A stretch of DNA of 64,000 nt from Selenomonas sp963528755 (GCF_963528755.1 NZ_CAURXA010000006.1:124001-188000); one strand, 5' to 3'. Shown: positions 51,570 through 61,546, numbered from the stretch's first letter. Numbers and translations: made by a program. Notes: generated from the letters alone by a model not told the origin.

Positions 51570-54194
51570 TTGAAATACATGACAGGAAATGAATTGCGCG
51601 AAGCGTATTTGCAGTTCTTTGCGGAGAAAAAGGGGCATCTGCGGTTGCCGAGCGCTTCGCTCATCCCTGCAAACGATCCAACGCTCTTGATGATCGGCGC
51701 GGGCATGGCACCGTTCAAACCGTTCTTTACGGGCAAGATGAAACCTCCGCGCACGCGCATCACGACGAGCCAGCGCTGTGTACGTACGGGAGATATTGAG
51801 AACGTCGGGCGCACGGCACGTCATCAGACGTATTTTGAAATGCTCGGCAACTTCTCTTTTGGAGACTATTTCAAAAAAGAGGCGATTCCTTGGGCGTGGG
51901 AGTTCTTGACGGATGTCTTGGATTTGCCGAAGGAAAAGCTTTGGGTCACGGTTTATCCGAAGGACGATGAAGCAGCCGCCATCTGGCGCGAGCAGCCTGG
52001 CTTCCCGCAGGATCATATCGTGAAACTCGATGACAACTTCTGGGAGATCGGCCCCGGCCCTTGCGGTCCTGATTCGGAAATCTACATCGACCTTGGTGAA
52101 GAGCGCGGCTGCGGCAGCCCAGACTGTGCTGTCGGCTGTGATTGTGACCGCTACCTCGAAATCTGGAATCTCGTCTTTACGCAGTTCGACCGCACGGAAG
52201 ACGGTCAGTACAATCCGCTTGAGCACAAGAATATTGATACGGGATGCGGTCTTGAGCGATTGGCTTCCGTGCTGCAGAATAAGAAGACGAACTTCGAGAC
52301 GGATTTGCTCTTTCCCATCATCGAATACGCCTCGAAAGTATCCGGTGTCGTTTATGGCGAAAATGCGGAGAAGGACGTCTCGCTCAAGGTCATCGCTGAC
52401 CATGCGCGCAGCATGGCAATCATGATCATGGACGGCATCCTGCCTTCAAACGAGGGACGCGGCTATGTTCTGCGCCGCATCCTGCGTCGTGCTGTGCGCC
52501 ATGGGCGCATCCTCGGCATTCATGACAAGTTCTTGGAAGGCGCGATTGATGCCGTTGCCGAAATCTACAAGGGTGCAGCGGACTTTGAAGAGCTTGCTGA
52601 GAAGAAAGAATACATCAAGAAAGTTATCAGCATTGAGGAGGATCGCTTCGCGGCGACGCTCGCACAGGGCATGGAACTCTTGAACGGTCACATCGAGGAC
52701 TTGAAGCGAGAAGGCAAAAAGGTGCTTCCTGGTGAAATCGGCTTCAAACTCTACGATACGTACGGTTTCCCATGGGAAGTCACCGACGAGATCTTGCATG
52801 AAAACGAAATGGAACTTGACAAAGATTCCTTCGAGAAAGCGATGGAGAAGCAGCGCGAACGTGCCCGTGCCGCGCGGCAGGAAAATCAGCGCGTCGCCGT
52901 ACCCGACCTCTCGGGCATCGATACGTCACATCTCTGTGTCGATGAGAATGCGAAGGAATCGACCGTCGTCGCCATCTGGAAGGACGGCGGTCTCGTCGAT
53001 GAGCTTGCCGACGGCGAGGAGGCGGGCATCATCTTGCAGTCGACGCCTTTCTATGCAGAAGGAGGCGGTCAGGTCGGCGATGCCGGACTTTTGGAGACGG
53101 AATTTGGCCGCGTGCAGGTTGCCAACGCCAAGAAACTTCCCGACGGCACGGTTTATCATATCGGTTATGTTGAAGAGGGCATGTTGAAGGTTGGCGACCA
53201 TGTTTCCATCCAGATTGATTGTATGAAGAAGCTGTCGTCAGCGCGCAACCATACGGCAACGCATCTCCTGCAGGCTGCGTTGAAGCGCGTCGTCGGCGAT
53301 CAGGTCAATCAGGCTGGCTCCTTGGTCATGCCCGAGCGCCTGCGCTTCGACTTCTCCAATTTCGAGCCTGTGACGGCGCTGCAGTTGCAGGAAGTGGAAC
53401 GCCTGGTCAATGAGCAGATTCTCATGGCAAAGCCTGTGGAAATCGCGCAGATGGAAATCGACAAGGCGAAGAAACTCGGCGCTATGGCGCTTTTCGGTGA
53501 GAAGTACGGCGATGTCGTGCGCGTCGTCTCTGTGCCGGATTTCAGCATAGAGCTCTGCGGCGGCTCGCATGTAAAGAACATCGGCGAGATCGGCATGTTC
53601 AAGATCATCAGCGAGACGGGCATCGCTTCTGGCGTGCGCCGCATCGAGGCTTTGACAGGCAAGGCGGCCATCGACTACATGAATGAGAAGGCGGAGACTC
53701 TCGCCGCAGCCGCACACGCGTTCAAATGTCGCGATGATGAACTTGTTTCCCATATTGAGAGCGCATTGGCAGAGAACAAGAAACTCAAGCAGGAAATCGC
53801 TTCTTTCACGAAAGAACGCGCCATGGGAGATGTCGATATGCTGCTCGCGCAGAAGAAGCAGATAAAAGATCTTTCCTTTGCTTCGGGCATCGTTGAAGCC
53901 GATAATATCGACGATCTGCGAAAGATTGCCGACATGCTGCTCGATCGTCTGGAAAGCGGCGTGGTCGTGCTTGCCGCCGCGCACGAAGGGAAAGTCAGCC
54001 TCGTGGCGAAGGCGAGTGACACAGCTGTGGCAAAGGGCACTCATGCGGGCAACATGGTCAAGGCGGCAGCTAAAATCGTTGGCGGCGGCGGCGGCGGACG
54101 AAAAGAGATGGCGCAGGCAGGTGGCAAAGAGCCTGCTAAGATGCCAGAAGCTTTGCAGGAAGCTGAAAAGGTTCTGGCGGAACAGCTTGCTTAA
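51570..54194 (+). CDS. alaS: Alanyl-tRNA synthetase
   Basis: 874 residues, full length. The class II catalytic core (TSQRCVRTGDIENVGRTARH, GPGPCGPDSEI, GLERLASV) is followed by the tRNA-recognition region, the editing domain with HTATH and CGGSH zinc/editing motifs, and the C-terminal C-Ala/DHHA1 domain (glycine-rich GGGGGGRKEMAQAGG). The start is TTG 51570 (GGTAGG five bases upstream) or ATG 51579. Confidence 0.97.
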   Translation: MKYMTGNELREAYLQFFAEKKGHLRLPSASLIPANDPTLLMIGAGMAPFKPFFTGKMKPPRTRITTSQRCVRTGDIENVGRTARHQTYFEMLGNFSFGDYFKKEAIPWAWEFLTDVLDLPKEKLWVTVYPKDDEAAAIWREQPGFPQDHIVKLDDNFWEIGPGPCGPDSEIYIDLGEERGCGSPDCAVGCDCDRYLEIWNLVFTQFDRTEDGQYNPLEHKNIDTGCGLERLASVLQNKKTNFETDLLFPIIEYASKVSGVVYGENAEKDVSLKVIADHARSMAIMIMDGILPSNEGRGYVLRRILRRAVRHGRILGIHDKFLEGAIDAVAEIYKGAADFEELAEKKEYIKKVISIEEDRFAATLAQGMELLNGHIEDLKREGKKVLPGEIGFKLYDTYGFPWEVTDEILHENEMELDKDSFEKAMEKQRERARAARQENQRVAVPDLSGIDTSHLCVDENAKESTVVAIWKDGGLVDELADGEEAGIILQSTPFYAEGGGQVGDAGLLETEFGRVQVANAKKLPDGTVYHIGYVEEGMLKVGDHVSIQIDCMKKLSSARNHTATHLLQAALKRVVGDQVNQAGSLVMPERLRFDFSNFEPVTALQLQEVERLVNEQILMAKPVEIAQMEIDKAKKLGAMALFGEKYGDVVRVVSVPDFSIELCGGSHVKNIGEIGMFKIISETGIASGVRRIEALTGKAAIDYMNEKAETLAAAAHAFKCRDDELVSHIESALAENKKLKQEIASFTKERAMGDVDMLLAQKKQIKDLSFASGIVEADNIDDLRKIADMLLDRLESGVVVLAAAHEGKVSLVAKASDTAVAKGTHAGNMVKAAAKIVGGGGGGRKEMAQAGGKEPAKMPEALQEAEKVLAEQLA

Positions 54195-54292
54195 CACGAC
54201 TGTATGGTCAAGTCTCGTGCCTGCACACGCTGTTCGCAGTTCCGACGGGAAACTTTCCTTGGAGGGATTCCCATGGCGCAGAGGTGATCTTC

Positions 54293-55279
54293 GTGGAAAT
54301 AGATGTTACGAAAAAGGCAATACGATTTTTGCAGTTCAGTCTGCTTGGCCTATTGATGCTCGCTGCCCTCACGATCGGCGGCATCTGGCTCTACCAGCGC
54401 TCGCATAATGTTGTGACGCTCGAAGACGCCCAGGTGAAAAGTGCGCTCGTGCCCGCAAAAGCAAAGGCAGATGGCACGATAGCGGAAATTCTGGTCGCCG
54501 ACGGCGCTCATGTGGAGGCAGGGGACGTCCTCGCGCACATCAAGGTCAATGTCACGGACGAGGATATCGCCCAGTTGCAGCAAAATGTCACGTTAGCGAA
54601 ACAAAGCTTGGAGAATTTGCAGAAAGGAATCGCTGTCACGCAGCCCGTCGTGAATGAGGCGCCGAGCGCTGCGGTCGATACAGAAGCGGCACGCGCACGC
54701 ATGGAGCGAATGAACGAGCTCTATGCGATGGGCGCTATCAGCGCCGTGAAGCGCGATGAAGCCGAGGCCGCCTACAATGCCGCTATTGCTTCCAGTCAGG
54801 CTCGTGCACCTTCATCAAGCTATCGCACCGTCCTGCAGCCCGCTTCGCCGGAACAGATCAAACAAGCAGAACTGTTTTTGAAGCAGGCGGAAATCGCCTT
54901 GGCAAAGGCGCAGCAGGATAAAGCGGGAACAGATATCATTGCGCCCGCTTCCGGAACGCTCTATCTAGCCGAAGACATCGCTGCTGAAAGCAAGGTCAGC
55001 ACGGGGCAAACCTTTGCAAACATCGGCAATGCCAAGGATTTGTGGATTGAAGCCGTTTTGAACGATGATCAGAAAACGAAGGTGCGCCTAGGGCAATTCG
55101 CTTCTTATCGCTTGGGCGGACGCGACATACAGGGTACGGTGCAGGATATAGAGGAACCTGATGCAGACGAGGGGGATGAGACGGTATCTGGCAAAGTCCG
55201 TGTGCGCATTTCTGTTCCCGAAGAGGCGGGAGAAGGAATACAGCCTGGAATGAAGGTCTCTGTGCGCTTGTCGCCTTGA
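54293..55279 (+). CDS. HlyD/EmrA-like membrane-fusion (periplasmic adaptor) protein
   Basis: 328 residues. An N-terminal membrane anchor (about 15-38) is followed by a split biotinyl-lipoyl domain, a coiled-coil hairpin (about 88-205, LAKQSLENLQKG and KQAELFLKQAEIALAKAQQDK) and a beta-barrel domain. Such proteins link an inner-membrane exporter to an outer-membrane channel. No exporter or channel gene is adjacent, so it is an orphan. GTG 54293 lies six bases after GAGGTG; GTG 54284 overlaps that site. Confidence 0.8.
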   Translation: MEIDVTKKAIRFLQFSLLGLLMLAALTIGGIWLYQRSHNVVTLEDAQVKSALVPAKAKADGTIAEILVADGAHVEAGDVLAHIKVNVTDEDIAQLQQNVTLAKQSLENLQKGIAVTQPVVNEAPSAAVDTEAARARMERMNELYAMGAISAVKRDEAEAAYNAAIASSQARAPSSSYRTVLQPASPEQIKQAELFLKQAEIALAKAQQDKAGTDIIAPASGTLYLAEDIAAESKVSTGQTFANIGNAKDLWIEAVLNDDQKTKVRLGQFASYRLGGRDIQGTVQDIEEPDADEGDETVSGKVRVRISVPEEAGEGIQPGMKVSVRLSP

Positions 55280-55304
55280 ATGAACGATAGAGAGGACGGA
55301 TGTA

Positions 55305-56057
55305 TTGCGTATACTATTGACGAATGACGACGGTATAGAAGCTGCCGGAATAGAGGCGCTCGTGCGCGTGCTCTCGCCGCACCATACGGTCGTTGTAGCT
55401 GCCCCGGCCTTTGAGCAAAGCGGCATGTCCCATGCAATCACGGTCAAGAAGTGCATCCGTCTCGATCGGTATCGCCCTTTGGAAGAGCGATACGGCGTGG
55501 CGGCATATCGGATCGAGGGTACGCCGGCGGACTGCGTGAAACTTTACCTTGAAGCGATTTCTTCCGATATATATCCGGAGTATGTAATCTCCGGCATCAA
55601 TCACGGAGCGAATCTGGGCACGGATGTGCTTTATTCCGGCACAGCCAACGCTGCGATGGAAGCGTATCTGCATGGAATCACGGCGACAGCCGTATCCCTC
55701 GACATGAAGTCCGAAATCTCGTATGATACAGCTGCCAGACTTATGGAGGAGAATCTTTTTTCTCTCTTTTACGAAGAGGGAAAAGTGAACTTCTACAATG
55801 TAAATTTTCCCAAAAAGTTCGGCGAAAATGGTCCGCAGTTCGTGTTCACGCAGCTTGGCCGCCGCGATTACATCAATGCCTTTCAAAGGATGGAAGATGT
55901 GGACGGGAAGGAATGCTATTTTCTCGGCGGGGAGATTCTCGACGAAGGAAACAGCGACGCAACGGACATCGCTGCCGCAGAGCGCGGCTACATCTCCGTC
56001 ACGCCGCTTCAGACCGATCTGACGGATTACCTCTATTTGGAGAAACTGCTGCGCTGA
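55305..56057 (+). CDS. surE: 5'/3'-nucleotidase SurE
   Basis: 250 residues beginning RILLTNDDGIEAAGIEAL, with the metal-site Asp pair DD, GTPADCVKL and SGINHGANLGTDVLYSGTANAAMEA. SurE is a metal-dependent phosphatase that removes phosphate from nucleoside monophosphates, acting in stationary-phase nucleotide turnover. TTG 55305 follows AGAGGA by eight bases. Confidence 0.95.
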   Translation: MRILLTNDDGIEAAGIEALVRVLSPHHTVVVAAPAFEQSGMSHAITVKKCIRLDRYRPLEERYGVAAYRIEGTPADCVKLYLEAISSDIYPEYVISGINHGANLGTDVLYSGTANAAMEAYLHGITATAVSLDMKSEISYDTAARLMEENLFSLFYEEGKVNFYNVNFPKKFGENGPQFVFTQLGRRDYINAFQRMEDVDGKECYFLGGEILDEGNSDATDIAAAERGYISVTPLQTDLTDYLYLEKLLR

Positions 56058-56101
56058 AATTGCCGCTTTGCAGGAAACGATTTTTAGGAGGAGCAACGCA
56101 T

Positions 56102-57343
56102 ATGGAATCAATGATCAAAGACATCAAACTTGCGCCGTCGGGTCATGACAAAATCAACTGGGTCAAGAACTTCATGCCTGTCATGGAAGCCGTCAACAAA
56201 GAATTTTCCGTGACGAAGCCCTTTGCAGGCAAGAAGATCGTCATCACGCTGCATCTTGAAGCAAAGACAGCGTACTTGGCTCTAATCATGAAGAACGCCG
56301 GCGCAGAGGTTGCCATTACGGGCAGCAATCCGTTGTCCACGCAGGATGACATCGCGGCAGCGCTCGTCGAAGATGGGCTTCATGTCTTTGCGACGCACGG
56401 CTGCACGGACGAAGAGTATGAGGAGTACATCGACAAGGCTCTTGACCTTAAGCCTGACATCATCATCGATGACGGAGGCGACCTCGTGAATATCCTGCAT
56501 ACGAAGCGCCGCGAACTTCTGCCGAACATCCTCGGCGGCTCGGAGGAAACGACGACGGGCGTACATCGTCTGCATTCTCTTGCCCGTGCGGGCAAACTTG
56601 AGTTCCCGATGATTGCGGCGAACGACGCCTACTGCAAGTATCTGTTTGACAACCGCTATGGAACGGGGCAGTCAACGTGGGACGGCATCATGCGCACGAC
56701 GAACCTCTGCATCACGGGCAAAACCGTTGTCATTGCCGGTTACGGTTGGTGCGGCAAAGGCGGCGCCATGCGCGCTCAGGGTCTCGGGGCGAATGTCGTC
56801 ATCACGGAGGTCGATCCCATCAAGGCGATCGAAGCTGTGTTCGATGGCTTCCGTGTCATGCCTATGGACGAGGCGGCGCGCATTGGCGACATCTTCCTGA
56901 CCTTGACGGGCGATAAGGATGTCATTCGCAAGCATCACTATGAGGTCATGAAAGACGGCGCTATGATGGCGAACTCTGGTCACTTCGATGTGGAAATCAA
57001 CATCCCCGAGCTTGAGGAAATCTCCGTATCGCGTCGTACCGTGCGCAAGAATATCGAGGAATTCAAGCAGAAGGACGGCAGGAAGCTATATCTTCTCGCC
57101 GAAGGCCGCCTCGTGAACCTCGCAGCAGGCGACGGACATCCGGCGGAGATCATGGATCTCTCCTTCGGCGTACAGTTCTTCTCAGCGCTTCATATTCTCA
57201 ATCATCATGCAGAACTTGAAAATAAGGTCTACCTGATGCCAGACGAAATCAATACGAAGATTGCCGAACTCAAGCTCAAGGCTTCGGGCGTAGCCATTGA
57301 CCATCTGACGGACGAGCAGAAGGCTTATCTCGGACTTGCCTGA
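56102..57343 (+). CDS. ahcY: S-adenosylhomocysteine hydrolase (short, archaeal-like form)
   Basis: 413 residues. Visible are THGCTDEEYEE, DDGGDLV, GGSEETTTGVHRL, DNRYGTGQSTWDGI and the NAD-binding GYGWCGKGGAMRAQGLGA. It lacks the roughly 40-residue insertion of long eukaryal and many bacterial forms. The usual reaction splits SAH into adenosine and homocysteine. The next gene encodes an SAH/MTA deaminase, so S-inosylhomocysteine is a possible real substrate. AGGAGGAG precedes ATG 56102. Confidence 0.93.
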   Translation: MESMIKDIKLAPSGHDKINWVKNFMPVMEAVNKEFSVTKPFAGKKIVITLHLEAKTAYLALIMKNAGAEVAITGSNPLSTQDDIAAALVEDGLHVFATHGCTDEEYEEYIDKALDLKPDIIIDDGGDLVNILHTKRRELLPNILGGSEETTTGVHRLHSLARAGKLEFPMIAANDAYCKYLFDNRYGTGQSTWDGIMRTTNLCITGKTVVIAGYGWCGKGGAMRAQGLGANVVITEVDPIKAIEAVFDGFRVMPMDEAARIGDIFLTLTGDKDVIRKHHYEVMKDGAMMANSGHFDVEINIPELEEISVSRRTVRKNIEEFKQKDGRKLYLLAEGRLVNLAAGDGHPAEIMDLSFGVQFFSALHILNHHAELENKVYLMPDEINTKIAELKLKASGVAIDHLTDEQKAYLGLA

Positions 57344-57358
57344 GCAGAGGTGCACGAT

Positions 57359-58639
57359 ATGAAAATATTGATTTCCAATGCGCATGTTCTTCATCCGGAC
57401 GGCACAGTGCGGGAAGGAAATATCGCAATCGAGGGAAATAAGATTGCTGCAGTCGGAGAAATCCCCGCTTCGTGGCAGCCGGAGCGCACGATTGACGCAA
57501 CGGACAGGCTCGCTGTTCCGGGCTTTGTCAATGCCCATACGCATGCCTCGATGACGCTTCTTCGAAGCTATGCGGACGATATGAAGCTCATGGATTGGCT
57601 GCAGCAAAAGATCTGGCCGATCGAGGCGAAGATGCACAACGAAGATATCTATTGGGGCGCGATGCTTGCCGCCGTCGAGATGATACAGGGAGGCACGACG
57701 ACCTTCGCCGACATGTACGGGCCTGATATGGAAAAGGTCGCCGAAGTCGTAGAGGAATCAGGGCTTCGCGCCGTTCTTTCGCGCGGCCTGATCGGTGTTG
57801 TGCCCGATGCAGACGAAAAGCTTGCAGAAAATGTGACGCTCTTCAAAAATTGGCATCAAAAAGCCGATGGGCGCATCACCGTGATGTTCGGGCCACACGC
57901 GCTCTATACGTGCCCGCCCGATTATCTGCACAAGGTCGCAGAGGCAGCAAAGTCGCTTGGAGCGGAAATCCACATCCACATGTCAGAAACGAAAGGGGAG
58001 GTGGAGGAATGCCTCAAGCAATACGGTAAGCGTCCCTTTGCACACGTCGCCTCCACAGGTCTTTTCGACAACGGCACATTGGCGGCGCATTGCGTGCATC
58101 TTGATGACGAAGATATCTCCATCATCAAGAAGTACGGCATCCGTGTCGCGCACAATCCCGGCAGCAATATGAAGCTTGCGAGCGGCATCGCTCCCGTGCC
58201 GCGCCTTCTTGCGGAAGGCGTCTGCGTTGCTCTCGGTACGGACGGCGCGTCGAGCAATAACAACCTCGACATGCTTGAGGAAGTAAACCTTGCCGCCATG
58301 CTGCACAAGGTGGCGAGCTATGATCCCGAGGCTGTGCCCGCAGGAGAAGCACTGCGCATGGGGACGGCGTACGGAGCAAAGGCTGTCGGCCTTTCTGATG
58401 TAGGACTCTTGCAAGAGGGCTATAAAGCGGACATCGTCCTCTTCGATATGACGAGTCCCGCATGGGTGCCGCGTTACGATCCCGTATCTCTGCTCGTCTA
58501 TTCTGCCAATGTCTCTTCGGTCGATACGGTCATCGTCGACGGCCGCATTCTCATGGAGAAACGCGAGCTCCTGACGCTTGATGAAGAGCGCATCCTGTTT
58601 GAAACGAAGCGCCGCGTCGAGCATCTTCTTGCACACTGA
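57359..58639 (+). CDS. mtaD: 5-methylthioadenosine/S-adenosylhomocysteine deaminase
   Basis: 426 residues of the amidohydrolase superfamily: NAHTHASMTLLRSYADD (metal HxH), MFGPHALYTC, HIHMSET, AAHCVHLDD and LGTDGASSNNNLDMLEE. Family members deaminate MTA, SAH or 5'-deoxyadenosine to the inosine compounds. ATG 57359 has AGAGG eight bases upstream; the GTG at 57350 overlaps that site. It follows ahcY by 15 bases, so both act in recycling the by-products of SAM. Confidence 0.92.
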   Translation: MKILISNAHVLHPDGTVREGNIAIEGNKIAAVGEIPASWQPERTIDATDRLAVPGFVNAHTHASMTLLRSYADDMKLMDWLQQKIWPIEAKMHNEDIYWGAMLAAVEMIQGGTTTFADMYGPDMEKVAEVVEESGLRAVLSRGLIGVVPDADEKLAENVTLFKNWHQKADGRITVMFGPHALYTCPPDYLHKVAEAAKSLGAEIHIHMSETKGEVEECLKQYGKRPFAHVASTGLFDNGTLAAHCVHLDDEDISIIKKYGIRVAHNPGSNMKLASGIAPVPRLLAEGVCVALGTDGASSNNNLDMLEEVNLAAMLHKVASYDPEAVPAGEALRMGTAYGAKAVGLSDVGLLQEGYKADIVLFDMTSPAWVPRYDPVSLLVYSANVSSVDTVIVDGRILMEKRELLTLDEERILFETKRRVEHLLAH

Positions 58640-58686
58640 TTTATCTGCAGAAGCATATCCTCTGTAGGCAGGTCGTTTTGATTTTT

Positions 58687-58718
58687 ACAGCAGCCCTTCA
58701 CGGGCTGCTGTGATTTTA
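58687..58718 (+). terminator. Hairpin terminator before ftsK
   Basis: ACAGCAGCCC (58687-58696) pairs perfectly with GGGCTGCTGT (58702-58711), loop TTCAC, followed by GATTTTA. The T-tract is short. Confidence 0.6.
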
Positions 58719-58734
58719 GATAGGTGATGTCGTT

Positions 58735-61458
58735 TTGAAAAAGAAAGGTTCCAATAGCGATAGAGGGAACAGCAAGAGGAAATCCCGCACGAAAAACAAA
58801 AAAGAGCCGATGACGACAACTGCACCTAAGGGCAGACGCTATGAGATCATCGGTCTTCTTCTTCTTGCCACAGGCCTCATATCCATCGGGGGACTGCTTG
58901 ATTGGAACGTTGGTTTCATCGGTCTTTATTTCGCTAAATTCCTCCGATATCTTTTCGGTTTGGGCGCTTGGGTCGCCTCCGGCGTCATACTGCTCATAGG
59001 CACGCAGTATGTGACGAAGCATCGGGGTATTGTTTATTCCACGCACTTTTTCGGCCTCATAGGACTCTTCGTTTCTTTGCTTGCTATCCTCCATCATTTC
59101 CTCGTACCTGTAGGGGCGGAAATCCTGCCCGAATATCTGCCGAATGCGGGCGGCCTTCTAGGCGGCGGCCTGCTCTTCTTCATCCGCAAGTTTTTCGGTG
59201 CGACGGGAGCCATCATCCTCTTGTGCACGGGTACAGTTGTCGCCGTCCTGCTCTCTACGACATGGTCGCTTGCCCTTGGGATGCTGCGCACGAAACGGCA
59301 GGCGAAAGCAGGAATCGTCAAAGCGAAGGATACGCTCTCCGTCGCCCAGCAGAAGGTAACACAGGCAGAAAATATCTTTGAAGAACATGTGCGCGGAAGA
59401 ATCAAAAGCTCGTTTTACAATCAAGACAAAGACGAAGCCTTTGAACAGGCGTTTGCAGCAGAAGCAAAAAATGTCGCTCCGGGCGAAGATGTACAGCCGA
59501 CATCTTTTCCATCCTTTGCCGCACAGGAAGCATCTGTCACGCCGCAAACGCAGGAGGAGAGGGATTTTCTGACGGCTCTTGAGCCTCCTGCCGCAGGGGA
59601 AGGGACGGCATCTTTTGCTTTCGGCGAGACATACGATCAGAACGAGGTATTGGCAGAAACAGAGCAGGAAGATGGAGCAGAAAAAGAAAAGACAGCAGAA
59701 GAGCTGCCGTCTTTTTCCATTGAATATGCCTCGAATGAAACGGAAGAGCAAGAGGAAATCATCGCAGAGCCACCGCCGGAAATCCCCGATGACTTTGATG
59801 TCGTTCCTTTGCCAAAAGACGTACCCATGGCAGTGGAGGTGCAGGACAAGCGCCTCGCCATGATGCAGCCGGCAGTTTCCACACAGTCCATGACGGCGAC
59901 CTTGCCGCAGGAAACCTTTGCAGCGCCATCAGTGACAACCCCGTCGCCTTCGACCATACCGGCTGCCGTCTCAGAGGAAAAGCCGCGTGAAGAAGCAGCG
60001 CAGCCGACGCAAAGGCCGTATGAGCTGCCAAAAGTGGAAGAAATACTCGCAGCTGAAGTCAAGAAGAAGAACTTCGCGCTGGAGCGGGAAATTGCCGAAA
60101 ACGCGCAGACTCTGGCGCAGACCTTGGAAAACTTCAAGGTCAAGGCGAAGATCATCAATGCGTGCCACGGACCTGCCGTTACACGCTACGAGCTTGAGCC
60201 GGCGCCCGGCGTCAAGGTCAGCAAGATCACGAATCTGGCAGATGATCTGGCTCTGAGTCTTGCGGCGTTTTCCGTGCGCATAGAGCCTATACCAGGAAAA
60301 GCTGCCATCGGCATCGAGGTGCCCAACAAAGAGCTTGAGGGAATCCGTCTGCGTGAAGTCTTGGAAAAGCCCGCCTTTGCGACGGCCAAGTCGAAACTCA
60401 CGGTCGGCTTGGGCGTCGATATTGCAGGACAAGGAATCTTTGCCGACCTCGCCAAGATGCCGCATCTTCTTGTTGCCGGCGCTACGGGATCAGGCAAGTC
60501 GGTCTGCATCAACACGCTCATCACGAGCATCCTCTTCAAAGCGAAGCCGGAGGAAGTGAAGTTCATCCTCATAGATCCCAAGATGGTTGAGCTTTCCAAC
60601 TACAATGGCATACCACATCTGATGGTTCCCGTTGTCACAGACGCAAAAAAAGCGGCCTCCGTCCTGAACTGGTCGGTACAGGAGATGGAAAAGCGCTATG
60701 CCAAATTTGCAGAGACCGGCGTACGCGATATGGAACGCTTCAATGCGGCGAAACCCGAAGAGAAAATGCCCGCCATCGTCATCATCATCGATGAGCTTGC
60801 CGACCTCATGATGGTCGCACCGCACGACGTGGAAGATGCCATCTGCCGCCTTGCACAGAAGGCGCGCGCAGCGGGCATCCATCTCGTGCTCGCAACGCAG
60901 CGCCCGTCCGTCGACGTCATCACGGGCATCATCAAGGCGAATATTCCGTCACGCATATCGTTTGCCGTGTCCTCGCAGATTGACTCGCGTACGATTTTGG
61001 ATATGAGCGGCGCTGAAAAGCTGCTTGGAAAGGGCGATATGCTCTTTTATCCCGTCGGATCGGCAAAACCGCAGCGCGTGCAGGGTGCTTTCGTCAGCGA
61101 TGAAGAAGTGGAGAGGCTTCTCGACTTCATCCGAGGACAAGGGCAGCAGATGGAGGAAAATCAAGAGATTATTGAGTACACGGAAAATGCCGCCATGGAA
61201 ACCGATGACGGTAAGAAGGATGCAGCGAAGGAAAAGACCGATGAACTTCTCGGCGATGCAATCGAACTTGTCATGAGTTCCGGGCAGGCATCGACATCAA
61301 GCATACAGAGGCGTTTCCGCATCGGTTATACACGCGCCGCCCGCCTGATTGACACGATGGAAGAGATGAAGATCATCGGACCGAGTCTCGGCAGCAAGCC
61401 GCGTGAAATCCTTGTATCCTCGGAGGAAGCCGAAGCGGCTTTGAGAAAAATCAGTTAG
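58735..61458 (+). CDS. ftsK: DNA translocase FtsK/SpoIIIE
   Basis: 907 residues: a basic N-terminus, four or five membrane helices (about 35-185), and an acidic, low-complexity linker (about 220-430). The motor domain has Walker A GATGSGKS near residue 582 and Walker B IIIDELADLMM, and the C-terminal gamma winged helix (about 835-900, SSIQRRFRIGYTRAARLID) reads polar DNA sequences. It pumps chromosome ends through the closing septum. TTG 58735 follows AGGTGATG. Confidence 0.96.
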   Translation: MKKKGSNSDRGNSKRKSRTKNKKEPMTTTAPKGRRYEIIGLLLLATGLISIGGLLDWNVGFIGLYFAKFLRYLFGLGAWVASGVILLIGTQYVTKHRGIVYSTHFFGLIGLFVSLLAILHHFLVPVGAEILPEYLPNAGGLLGGGLLFFIRKFFGATGAIILLCTGTVVAVLLSTTWSLALGMLRTKRQAKAGIVKAKDTLSVAQQKVTQAENIFEEHVRGRIKSSFYNQDKDEAFEQAFAAEAKNVAPGEDVQPTSFPSFAAQEASVTPQTQEERDFLTALEPPAAGEGTASFAFGETYDQNEVLAETEQEDGAEKEKTAEELPSFSIEYASNETEEQEEIIAEPPPEIPDDFDVVPLPKDVPMAVEVQDKRLAMMQPAVSTQSMTATLPQETFAAPSVTTPSPSTIPAAVSEEKPREEAAQPTQRPYELPKVEEILAAEVKKKNFALEREIAENAQTLAQTLENFKVKAKIINACHGPAVTRYELEPAPGVKVSKITNLADDLALSLAAFSVRIEPIPGKAAIGIEVPNKELEGIRLREVLEKPAFATAKSKLTVGLGVDIAGQGIFADLAKMPHLLVAGATGSGKSVCINTLITSILFKAKPEEVKFILIDPKMVELSNYNGIPHLMVPVVTDAKKAASVLNWSVQEMEKRYAKFAETGVRDMERFNAAKPEEKMPAIVIIIDELADLMMVAPHDVEDAICRLAQKARAAGIHLVLATQRPSVDVITGIIKANIPSRISFAVSSQIDSRTILDMSGAEKLLGKGDMLFYPVGSAKPQRVQGAFVSDEEVERLLDFIRGQGQQMEENQEIIEYTENAAMETDDGKKDAAKEKTDELLGDAIELVMSSGQASTSSIQRRFRIGYTRAARLIDTMEEMKIIGPSLGSKPREILVSSEEAEAALRKIS

Positions 61459-61484
61459 AGCGCTTTTCTTGTCGACAACAAAGG

Positions 61485-61546
61485 AAGCACTCATAAATTC
61501 AGTCGCCCGTATTCACATATCCGAGCAATTTCATTAAGAACGCCCC
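61485..61546 (+). repeat. Diverged copy of the palindromic element at 39159
   Basis: AAGCACTCATAAATTCAG and the following CGCCC, TTCACA and TCCG blocks match the left 50 bases of the element at 39161-39210 closely. The right end has lost the inverted repeat and runs into a separate hairpin at 61538. Confidence 0.6.

Noticed and set aside
54204..54286. 27-codon ORF between alaS and the membrane-fusion gene
   Set aside because: It has no ribosome-binding site and no recognisable sequence; it ends inside the ribosome-binding region of the next gene, so chance is more likely.
56058..56101. SAH or SAM riboswitch before ahcY
   Set aside because: The gap to surE is only 44 bases and holds just a ribosome-binding site; there is no room for an aptamer.
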